Below, piece by piece: positions 54,630-64,000 of a stretch of 64,000 bases of DNA. The stretch's first letter is position 1, and each line of letters begins with the position of its first letter. The stretch spans positions 167,017,759 to 167,081,758 of the forward strand of contig CATIUR010000003.1 of the NCBI GenBank assembly GCA_949592205.1, in the 5' to 3' direction. A program made the position numbers and the translations under genes. The stretch comes from Helichrysum umbraculigerum (lineage: Eukaryota; Streptophyta; Magnoliopsida; Asterales; Asteraceae). The notes beneath the pieces were generated by a model that did not search any database, was not told the origin of the DNA, and saw nothing but the letters and a program-made list of their open reading frames with translations.

Positions 54630-55602
54630 TCTATCTATCTTATAACTTAAAAGAAAAACCTTAGATTAGCAATGGCCATTGGATTGATTAGAAGATTAAT
54701 CATCTCACCATTCAATAGGTTTATGACATCATAAGTCATTAATTGGAAACCATTAAATTCATTCAATTTCAAATAATACATTAATTAAAATTAAAATATA
54801 TTAAAACTACTTGCCTATTACCTATTTAGTTTATTCAAGGATATATTTAACAATTGAAAAGTCCAACAAAGGTTACAGACATTCTTACAAGTTACAAGTG
54901 GGCTTATGATATGGGCTAGGTGACATTTAAACAAATGCAGCCCCAAATTTGTTTACGTTAGTTTTGGTGATACTAGGGCATAAAAAAAAATATACGGCCG
55001 GCCAGATACGCAGAAGCAAGCGATGACAAGGGTATTGGTGGAGACGGAATGAAATCGATCGTTACAACATAAGCCATTTACAGCGTTTTGTTGCATAAAC
55101 AAGTTGATGAAGACGCCCGCTTACAGTGGGGATCGATTGGATATGTCTGTTAATCCCAAAATTGGAGCTTCGTGCAAGATTGAAATCATACGCGGTATGT
55201 GAATCGAATCCTTTGTGTTTCAATATGTTGATGATTGCTTGAATCAACTTATTTAGGGTAATAACATAAATAGTCAGACACAAATTTTGGAAATTGTTGA
55301 AAAAATATATTCCTGACATTTTTTATATAAAAAAAACTTTGAATTGATTGGAGCGTACGCGTATTAGATTATATAAATTTGGAATGATTTGAGTACTGCC
55401 AACGGTGTATGTTTAGGTGAAATAATAAGCAAATCATTTCCAAATTTACGTAGGTTCTCACAGTTATCTCTGTCACCTTTGAAATCAATTACTAGAATGA
55501 TGAGTATAATAAATACCGATTTTTTCATTCACCAAAAAATCACCTATGTTCAATTGTAATTTCATTGTACACATAATTGTTTCTGTTATTCTTTACTGCA
55601 TT

Positions 55603-57643
55603 ATGGCTAATGAACCAGTTTATACTCCTTTGTGTGATTTGAATGGTGACACAGATGATTGGGTTATATGTGTGAAAGTGCATCACGTTTGGCATCAAAC
55701 GTACAAGAATACTCCATCCCAAGTTTCTAGCAAAGAGATGATCTTGATTGACTCTCAGGTATTCCAATTTTTTTGTGTTAAAAAACACGGTTCACGTTTA
55801 AATAGATAGACCATGCTACATGATTTTTAATTGATACCATGTTGAACATAATATAATACATAATTCTTGCTTGTTCATGTTGATGCTCATGTTTAGATAC
55901 ATTCCATGTACAGGGTAATAAGATTCATGTGAGCGTTAAGAAAACCTACTGCATGATTTCGAACAGTCACTAGACGAAGGGAACCACATCGAACTGAGCA
56001 ACTTTGGTGTCGGTTCGTATGGTGGCAAGTATATGGCTGTGGACCATCAATACAAAGTCAACTTTTACAGGGCCACAAAAGTTCGTAGAGTTGCCCCATT
56101 TGAAGATGTGGATGGGTATTCAATTGTTACATATGATGATGTCAACAACTCTAATCTTAATCCCGACATAGCTTTTGGTAATTATAATATCACATCTATG
56201 ATACTTTTTTGGAAATTCTATTTTTCAATATCCAACTCTATTATCTTCTTTGCAGATGTGGTAGGTCAGCTTATTGAAAATGGTAACATGCATATCTTGG
56301 TGGACGACAATGGTAAACAATCAAAAATGGTCACATGTGTTCTGCGTGATGTTGAGTAAGCGCATTTCAAACTGATCATTTTCGGATTACATAATTCTAT
56401 GAAATCTTGTTACCATTTTTATAAGCTTTATATATAGATTGAAGATTCTCAGTTTTGTTTATTTTACTCCAATTTTTCAGAGGTAAGCAGATAGACTATT
56501 ACAACAACTATCCATTCAAGACAATTGATGTAGTACGTGAGCTTAAAAAGGTAGATTACATTGTTCATTTACAACATCTATTATTGACTTTTATAGGTAC
56601 TTCCATGCTAAATTTCTACATTGTTTTATTATTGCAGGTAACTGGGTGTGTAGTTGTGGCAACCATTTTATTCTGGATGATGGATGGTTTTATTATTGTT
56701 GTAAACAATGTGGCAACACTATCGATAAAAATGCAGAAGTTGCTGATGGTGGAGCCCTATTTTCATGCTATTACTGTGGTCCCGTAACCGAAGCAAACTC
56801 AAAGTACTCAATATATTCAGCATGCTTAAATTTTGTTTTTACGGATAACCTATTCACTTCACATGTGTACCATAAATCATTTGTTACTATACTTTCTAAA
56901 TTTTAATGCAGTGTAAGGGCTGTCTTGTGTGTTCAAGATTCGACCGGGGCAACCTCAGTCTCGATGTTTGGCAATGTGGTTGCAAAATTTTTAAAGGAAA
57001 CTGAAACTTGGCTAAAGTTGAAAATGCAAAATGTAATTTCTACTCCTAACTCCTCGATTAAATAATACTAACTGATCATATGAATATTATCTATTTATCG
57101 TATATTACCTGATCATATATCTATAAACTCATCATATCTATTTTTAATGACAGGGTGGACAGCCAGACGTGTTACCACTTGAATTTGAGTCCATTCTGAA
57201 TAAGCAATATGTCTTCAAAATTCAAGTAACAAATTATAATATTGACAATGATTATGCTGGATACACCGTTCATCGCATGACAGACGATGTTGGAGTCATC
57301 ACTGAACAGCTGAATAAGTGCAATATTATGGAACCTTTGCAGGAGAACAGCAATTCTGAGTTCGAAACGCCTACTAGCAAGGTAGCTTTTAACATGCCTA
57401 CGTTATACATTTAAGTCTTTTTCTTTGAATCATGCTTACTTCTGAAAGTTATGACCACAGATTGTTGGCTCAAATGTTGGTGACAGTCTATCACCAATTC
57501 GTTTTGTTGACATGGATCCGGTAGGTAGTTCCCGTAAAAGGAACAATGAGTCTCCAATTGAAGACCTTCAGCTTATGTCTTCCACGTCTAAGAAGCCAAT
57601 GGATGTGGAGTCCTTGAAGACGCCAAGGCTGGATGATAACTGA
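55603..57643 (+). pseudogene. Replication protein A large-subunit-like gene, frameshifted
   Basis: Exons: 55603-55758, 55914-56177, 56256-56355, 56481-56550 (or to 56596), 56638-56803, 56912-57032, 57154-57381 and 57461-57643. It encodes an N-terminal OB-fold (WVICVKVHHVWHQTYKN), a second OB region (YKVNFYRATKVRRVAPFED), a zinc ribbon (VCSCGNHF...YYCCKQCGN...CYYCG) and a C-terminal OB (TSVSMFGNVVAKFLKETE). This is the RPA1 type carried by plant Helitrons, where it is thought to bind single-stranded DNA in transposition. A one-base frameshift near 55945 (VKK to LLHDFEQSLDEG) breaks exon 2. Exons 4 and 5 join in frame only with an implausible 41-nt intron; the 87-nt intron needs another frameshift. 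The copy is probably dead. Confidence 0.82.
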
Positions 57644-57649
57644 ACCAAA

Positions 57650-58860
57650 TTATCACGTGAAAGTGCCTTATACTGCTTATAATAATCCCACACGAACTTA
57701 TCCCTACGTGTGATGTTTAATTGTTTGGTGTTATCAAGTATTTGTTTTTATTTGCATTTTGTGTTGAATCTTATTACCCATGAGCTACTTATTATAAGTT
57801 GCTACTGTTGAAATCAATATTAACGTACCGTTCAGTTATGATCTTTGTTACGGAGTATTTCTTTTACTGGCTGATTCTACTTAGTTTCAATGACAATAAT
57901 CATCACAGTTGTGTGTTGCTTCACTTGGGTATACTTTTGCAAAAGTTACTATTTAGCTTCAATTATAGCTTCCACCTCTCTGCCTCTTTACTTCTTTTTT
58001 GGCCTCCTGGAAGTTAGTTTTACTGTGTTATAGATTAGGAGACAGTAGTGTGACATCAAGTAACATCATTAAGCACTGCTTTATAAAGATGATTGAGATT
58101 TGGAATAACTTTATTTCACGTACATGTTTTATTTCTTACAGTTTGTGATTATCATTTACATAATTGACCACCAACAAATCCCATGGTGTATCAAACTAAA
58201 AGTCAAGTGTCCAGAACATCAAATGCTACACATTGCCAGATATATCCTTTTCCTTGTATTCGCAGTTGGTTGTGACATATTCTTGTTGTGAATAAATAGT
58301 ATGCGGGCTTCCAATATTATCTTGTGGTGTCTCTTGAGCTAACGACCCATCATTAACGGGCTGACTGGAATGAGCATGATTATGATATATAGCTTCTCTC
58401 CTGGAGGATGAATTTAAGGTTACACCTTCAGGAATTCCCAATCAAAATCAGTGGAAGCATAGTAACAGAAATTATCGGCTCTTTTAAATCTTCACCTCCC
58501 TGACTCTTTCATTATTGAAAAATAATTTACTTTCACACTTATCATAGGCTGTAAGGCTGCATGAACTTCTTATGGGGCCTGAAGCTGATCAACTATTAAG
58601 CTTGAGTCCGGGATGTGTGATCTGGGAGAGTTAACAGTATTTCACGTCTATCTAACATGTCCTTTTTTTTTTTTTGGCTAAAGGATTACATGAAAAGTGA
58701 CTTCGACCCATTTAATCAGTCTCACCGTTTAAAGTATCTCCTGAACGTCTACTGCACACACTTGGGAACATCCATATGTGATATCAAGTATGAATTCCAC
58801 ATTGATCCTCCTGTGCTGAAATCAATGATTGGGTTCACTTGATCATTTCTTACGACAGGT
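57650..58860 (+). other. Gene-like remnant in the RPA Helitron
   Basis: Stretches at about 58556-58620 (LHELLMGPEADQLLSLSPGC) and 58681-58842 (KSDFDPFNQSHRLKYLLNVY, then IDPPVLKSMIGFT) have coding-like composition on the + strand and are separated by a T-run and stops. They may be exons of a captured host gene. The product is not recognised. Confidence 0.3.
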
Positions 58861-59448
58861 AAGCAACATCAGTCCTACTAATGTACGTTGGTCTAATTAA
58901 ACATGAAAAATTCACCAACAATTCTTACCGCTTAATATAATTCACCTAAAATTATTTTTATCTACCTACAGATTTTGTTAATGAACACTTATGTGGCAAT
59001 CAAATTTAATAATTTTGTAGGCATCTATTTTGTCACTATAGCTACATACAATTGAACTCACTTATATTGTCATATCTCAGGCTGATGACTTGCGGGAAAA
59101 AAGAATGCAAAACAAATCAATGCAATGCTTACGACTACACAATCTGCACATGCTATCATTGCAATACATAACTACTTCTCTCGGCTACGTGCTCTTAGCA
59201 GACTTTGGGTTGCTCGTCATCATAATTAGTTCTTGCGAGACGTTCTTGCATATATATTTTATAGTCCCTACTCAAGTCTGAATAGCAAATTTCAATCCGG
59301 ATATAGAATTTTGCAGTACAAAGTACAATATTTTTTTCCTATCTGTGTTTATTTAACTTTCAATTAAAATATATTGTTCGGTTACAATCCGCGAATGCGC
59401 GGGTCTTAATCTAGTGTTAATATAAAGTAAATCTTAATTATCTTTTTA

Positions 59449-59449
59449 T

Positions 59450-59501
<52 letters not shown>

Positions 59502-60466
59502 TCTCATGGAGGAATTTTGACCCTCCGATAAGTTTACCATTTAAATCTAATGATTGAGATTAAATCCTCCTACTTACAATTAACACCCTCATAATAATAA
59601 TCATAATAATAATCATCTTTTATATAATATAATAAATAATAATAGATTCATAATAATAATAGATTCATAATAATAATCATAATCATCTTTTATATAATAT
59701 AATATAATATAATAAATAATAATATATTATAAATAAATATATTCACCACCCCTAAAAAGAAGGAGCAAATCGTTTATGGATTTAAAAATAAATAAATAAA
59801 ATCTTCTAATAAAAAGGTTACATTCCCGGTAACTAACAAAACATAACGAAATTGACGAAAAGTAAGTACTTCAAATATACATACCGTATTATATAATATT
59901 TACTAATACGTATAAACTTATTATACGTAACAATAAACAGAAGTACAAAAACAAAAGGTATGATAACATTATATAAGTTCACTATACATAAAAATTACTA
60001 AATGCAACAAGACTGACGAATTAGAAGCACACTGAGTTATATCCAATTCCCTACTGAATATGCATGGAACATTGGCAAAAGAAAGTGGAAGAAAATGGAA
60101 AGGCAAAAGCCAATTGGAAGATTAAATTATATCTCACCAAAAGCAGGAGAAGCATACTTCTTGAGAATTCTACTGAATAAAGTAATTGGCCCTACTTCAT
60201 ATGAAGATATCCGAACAGTAAGCGGTGAAGTCTACCCTACATTTAAGGAAGCATGCTTTGCACTTGGATAGCTAGATGACGATAAAGAGTACATTGAATG
60301 TATTAAAGAAACACATCATTGGGCAATGGCTTCATTTTGTAGACAGCTTTTTGTATCGTTGATCACCACCGATAATATCACAAGACCAGACCATGTATGG
60401 AAAGAGACACACCATCTACTATCACATGATATTCTTCATGAAGAAAGACAGAAACTACTCAAAAGA
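59449..60466 (+). mobile_element. Second Helitron remnant, 3' part cut by a Copia LTR
   Basis: It begins near TCTTATATATAT, 35 bp after the previous Helitron ends, and contains a (TA)n tract (59454-59489). A TAATAATAATAGATTCA duplication follows at 59637-59670. It ends where the Copia LTR inserted. The presence of a RepHel tail shows that it was, or copied from, an autonomous Helitron. Confidence 0.5.
60037..60466 (+). pseudogene. Helitron RepHel helicase, C-terminal part, interrupted
   Basis: The frame reads QFPTEYAWNIGKRKWKK, IGRLNYISPKAGEAYFLRIL, NKVIGPTSYEDIRTVSGEVY, PTFKEACFALG, a TAG stop (60269-60271), then LDDDKEYIECIKE and RQLFVSLITTDNITRPDHVW. This is the conserved region between the Rep and helicase parts of plant Helitron proteins. 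There is no upstream Rep (HUH) or downstream helicase motif. The right side is lost at the Copia LTR insertion. Confidence 0.85.
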
Positions 60467-61313
60467 TGTTGGGTTTTCTATTCCCTAGCTAGATTAACAT
60501 ATGCAGCGGAAAATAACAATTAATCTAGAGCAACTAGGAAACTAAACCCTAAAGGACCGCTACTTAATAAAGCTATTAACAATAAAAAAATAAATAGATA
60601 AATGAGAAAATACTAACCTTTGAGAAAATCAATTTCTCACGCAGACCAACTTGCAGAACCTTCACGCAGACTCATTGCTCGACTTCCATGCTTTGGATGG
60701 CGAGTACCCAAAATAGAATACCTCTAATGCGTCATACCCGTGAACCAAGAGAAACTTCAAATCCTAGGGTCCCGACTCTACGTCGTGTAAACTCTCACAA
60801 GGATTCGGAATGAGAAAGAGAGAAAGTAACGAATTCAATTCGAAACTGGGATACTTTGAAAGCTTAGGGATGACCTCTATTTATAGGGGAAGAGGAACCC
60901 CTTGGGTTTTACCTCTGGCCGATGTGGGACAATCAGTTTCGGCCTCCAACCGCCGGTTGGACTAGATTCCTGCCCAAGTAATGACACGTTTCACCAACTT
61001 ACAAACCCTAGCCTCTAACCGCCGGTTGAACCCTCCAACCGCCGGTTGGAACTCGCTTCCAGAATGTTCCTTTTAGTTTCTAATTAATATCCGATTAATA
61101 AACTAACTAAACATTCTTTATAGTTTATTTTAATTACTTTTAGCTTCTTATTAATTTATCAACTATGATAATTAATTAACTTATGATATTAATTCTAATT
61201 AATATTATCTCTCTTATTGTTTCTCTTACTGTTCATCGAGGGCAACCCAAAAAGGACTCTACCTTTAGAATAGTCTTACCAATTAGTTATGACATTGGAC
61301 ACTATTTCCAACA
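60467..61313 (-). mobile_element. 3' LTR of the Copia-type element (847 bp)
   Basis: On the minus strand it starts TGTTGGAAATAG and ends AACCCAACA. A TATA box (CTATAAATAG) lies at about 60877-60887 on the minus strand, consistent with this orientation. U3, upstream of the TATA box, holds three CCAACCG C CGGTTGG palindromes (60945-61051). Confidence 0.8.
60945..61051. repeat. Three CCAACCG/CGGTTGG palindromes in the Copia LTR
   Basis: Palindromes at 60945-60961, about 61013-61030 and 61035-61051 have 7-bp arms around one C. The middle copy has TAACCG and CGGTTGA. They lie upstream of the TATA box on the minus strand, the same relation as in the LTR at 3575. Confidence 0.85.
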
Positions 61314-61720
61314 GTCTCCCACTTGGACAAGTCATCAACTACTATTAGTCCGTCTCTATTCTAAGTAGAGGTGCCATCCAATGCATCTGCCGAACTCTGA
61401 TCATATCCAGTGACAATCCTTTTAGATAAGTGATCATATATTCCTTTGTTTCTGATATCGTATGAAACTGGGACATGGATTTAATCAATCTACAGATTCA
61501 AGATTATGTTTTCTGATTTCCGATCAATTTGACTATATGGGACTACTGAATTGTACAATCAATTTAGTCCTGGCTTGGCCAAGCACTTTATGAGTCAACA
61601 TTTAATCATCAGAGGGCCCAGGGATATCGCTTTTCCATTTAGGCAAAAGGAACAAATAAATTTCGCATACATAGTACTAGTCAACTCATCATGTCATACC
61701 TAGCGTATCCTTTATGACTA
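61314..61720 (-). other. Copia element untranslated region
   Basis: It lies next to the polypurine tract. No ORF is present. It continues on the other side of solo LTR E at 63620-64000 (CTAGCATT, then TACGCACAGCG). Confidence 0.5.
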
Positions 61721-61725
61721 GCATT

Positions 61726-63614
61726 TGTAACACCCTGAAATTGGGCCCAGTAGAATCAGGTATTTATTTAAATTTAAATACGTACCTTTAATTGTTTGAA
61801 TATGTTGATTGTTAAATTAATAGATAAATAAGTCTCAGGAGATATTGTGACTAGTAAAATATTATTTGTTTTAAATAATCTTAGACGATGGTAAAATTAT
61901 CGATCCATTTTCCCCAATCCCTCATTTCTCACATAGTTTCTAAACCTAACTTTTATATCCTTCAATTCCTTATCAAATCCAAAGATTTCACCAAATTGAT
62001 TGAAGATTTGAGCTTGAATCCTTGATAGATCATCATCATCTTCATCTCTAGTTGTGTTCTTCATTTTGTAAGTAAGTTTAAACTAACTTATATGATATGA
62101 TTAGATAATTGTTGATTGTAAGATGTGTGGAATTATAAGTTGAATTGATGTTTGTAAAATGATTACATGAACTTTGTGAGCATAAAATAGGTTGATTTCA
62201 TGGAGAACTAGTTATGAATCCTTGAGTTTGGGTTGAAAATGTGTTATTTAGGTTATAGGTGATTTTGATGTTTGAAGATGAATTGTTGTTGGAATTATAG
62301 TTGTATGTTGTTATTAGGTGTTATTGTACATAGAAATTGGTAAAAATCGGAGTTACAAGTTGAGTTTTAGTAGATTTTGTGGTTTTGGTTCGTGCTGTGT
62401 AATTGCAGGTTTGAACCTCTGCTGAAAAATTGAGGAACGCGATCCTGCATCATTACCCGGATCGCGTTGCCATGTGTTATTTGTTTACCGCATGTTTTGT
62501 TCCTATGAACGCGATCCTGAAGCCACTTACCGGATCGCGTTGATCAGTAGAATATTGAGTTCGTTTGGATTTGTTCATGCGAACGCGATCCAAGCCCTTT
62601 TTCCGGATCGCGTTCCACAGTGTATTATGGTGACAGAATATTTTCCTTAAGAGGAACGCGATCCCAACCCAATTGCCTGGATCGCGTTTGCCTTTATAAT
62701 TTTGAAGATTTTGATAGTTTGTGAACTTATATGAATCTACCATTTACATTATTTAATTATCGATTTTTCTTGATTATTAATGTATGTAATTGAGTATAGT
62801 CATAAATTAGTTATGAGACGAGTTATTAACTTGTGTTTTAATTGTGTGTACAGAGACACCGAAGACTCAATAAAATAAGACTTTTGAGTTTGGAGAAGGA
62901 GACTAACAGGTGAGTGGACTTTGATCTCTCGCTATGTTTGGTGATCACTTATGTGGTTACTTCAAGTGTTATTTGTGTATTCTTGTGTTACGGCATATTG
63001 TGAACTAGAAGCAAGTGTTAAGAAACCTTTTGGTGATTGTGTTAAAGAGGTCAATTTTGTTGGACGTTTTGCTACAGGTTAGTCAACACGAGAGTTGTGA
63101 ACATGTGTTGTGAATGGAGCTTGTGTTGACTAAAGGTAGTAAATCGTTATCGGTTAACCACTGTATTGGCCTGCAGTTGGTGTAAGTGTCGCTTGGTGGG
63201 CCACCGCGGCTGAGGGTGCCACAAGGGCCACCGATCCTCTAGTGATGTTGTGTCAAAGTGTTAATTGTTGTAGACTCATAGTGTTAAACTAAGTGTAGTG
63301 TTAGTGATGAGTTAACTCACTTAGCTTCGTGCTAATCCCTCGTGTTTACTCCTTGCAGGTTAATATATTTTGTTAAGGGCGGGTCTCGGAGTAAATTGAA
63401 GGAGTGTTCGACACGGACGAAAACTCTGATGACTTTTGTACTACTTTAAATGTTTTGTTAAAGTAACGCCCATCTAATTGTGTAGCTGTATAACGAAATA
63501 CATATGTAAATGATTATGTATATTTTGGTTAATTCAAGGTTATATATCTATGGGATATTGCTTCCGCGATGTTTAAAAAAAAAAAAAACAATGTTCTAAA
63601 GATGGGGCGTTATA
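61726..63614 (+). mobile_element. Solo LTR E (1.9 kb), 5-bp TSD
   Basis: The TSD GCATT lies at 61721-61725 and 63615-63619. It starts TGTAACACCC and ends GGGCGTTATA. It shares the hairpin array with LTR A and GGGCCACCGCGGC (about 63199) with LTR A. It is nested in the Copia element, hence younger than it. Confidence 0.9.
62435..62692. repeat. Four hairpin units in LTR E
   Basis: Units at about 62435, 62508, 62580 and 62653 (period 72-73 bp) have arms GAACGCGATCC and GGATCGCGTT. Loops differ completely (TGCATCATTACCC, TGAAGCCACTTACC, AAGCCCTTTTTCC, CAACCCAATTGCCT). Arms are the same as in LTR A. Confidence 0.88.
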
Positions 63615-64000
63615 GCATTTACGCACAGCGTTTGAATAAACTAAAGTATAACAGACTTGAAAACTAGAAACTCATGTATCTCCATTTTAAGAATATAAGA
63701 TATTATCATCTCAGAGTTACTCGTGATTTCAATCCATGAAGTAAATTCCATGAGTGCGGGTTTCTCCTGTACTTAAATCCCCATTAAGTACCCATGAGTG
63801 TTGCAGCAATCTCCATGCAATGTCTAATCTCCATAGACAATCTACTAACACTCCATGACAGTCTTAATTCACCACATACTTCCTATAGTGTGATCGACTG
63901 AGGAGGTTTGAGTGAATCTAATTACTCTGGAAGTGGTGTCTAAACATGCTAAACTGAAACACAATGATAAACGATAGTAAATGGTAGAACTCCTTCCCAT

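Larger units (their letters stand above)
54630..59414 (+). mobile_element. Helitron carrying an RPA-like gene
   Basis: The 3' end has a GC hairpin (CCGCG AATG CGCGG, about 59389-59402), then GTCTTAATCTAG and a host T at 59415. The 5' end is read as TCTATCTATCTTATAACTTA with a host A before it (54629); the exact TC is ambiguous by 4-8 bp because of the repeat. No RepHel is present, so the element would depend on a relative. It carries the RPA-like gene and other gene-like pieces at 57650-58850. Confidence 0.75.
60467..64000 (-). mobile_element. Copia-type LTR retrotransposon, 3' end (minus strand)
   Basis: On the minus strand the order is: internal region from the window edge (64000) to 61314, a polypurine tract (CAAGTGGGAGAC), then the 3' LTR (61313-60467). 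The 5-bp host sequence AAAGA (60462-60466) should be the TSD, but its partner lies outside the window. No pol ORF is visible in the part present, which is presumably the untranslated region before the polypurine tract. Solo LTR E is inserted in it. Confidence 0.7.

Noticed and set aside
62477..62743. Minus-strand 88-codon ORF in LTR E
   Set aside because: It is read through the hairpin array; repeated arms give repeated residues, not a protein family.
1..64000. tRNA or rRNA genes
   Set aside because: No full cloverleaf or rRNA signature was seen. The only tRNA-like boxes (about 26430-26480) lie inside a hAT element and do not form a complete tRNA.

Overview
This is nuclear DNA of a eudicot plant. 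It is AT-rich and gene-poor, with GT-AG introns, (TA)n and (ATT)n microsatellites and densely nested transposons. Three families make me favour Asteraceae: the env-like Copia ORF, the ankyrin-PGG gene with a Copia-gag-like N-terminus, and the FAR1-type MULE. That assignment rests on memory of family types, not on a search. Three host genes are well supported: a seven-exon ankyrin/PGG membrane protein (16293-19319, +), a single-exon berberine-bridge-enzyme-like FAD oxidase (38734-40332, +) and a six-exon YKT61-type longin SNARE (46478-42854, -). A fourth, short two-exon gene (50658-49686, -) is tentative.

Most of the rest is mobile DNA whose ends can be placed exactly from target-site duplications (TSDs). 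1-4087 is the 3' part of a Copia-type retroelement with a long env-like ORF and a 3' LTR. 4544-15224 is a 10.7-kb FAR1-type MULE (9-bp TSD) that contains a Helitron, a hAT MITE, a solo LTR and a palindromic minisatellite. 15225-24690 carries two copies of a duplicated segment around the ankyrin gene; each copy is the empty site for insertions in the other. 26991-36787 is a second MULE (9-bp TSD) with two convergent genes, broken by two solo LTRs. 37887-42642 holds small MITEs, the oxidase gene and a 1-kb hAT element. 42854-48208 is YKT61 with a third MULE directly upstream. 50930-52250 has an inverted-repeat element between (TA)n tracts, followed by solo LTR D (52256-54138). 54630-59414 is a Helitron carrying a replication-protein-A-like gene. 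It is followed by a second Helitron remnant with the tail of a RepHel helicase, which is cut by the 3' LTR of a minus-strand Copia element (60467 to the window end), itself interrupted by solo LTR E.

Five related long solo LTRs (1.9-2.5 kb) each have a perfect 5-bp TSD, and four of the five end in TG...TA. The most striking unexplained pattern is that several unrelated elements carry arrays of short GC-rich palindromes whose arms are nearly invariant while the loops differ from unit to unit. The arm sequence is particular to each element family. No rRNA, tRNA or CRISPR locus was seen.
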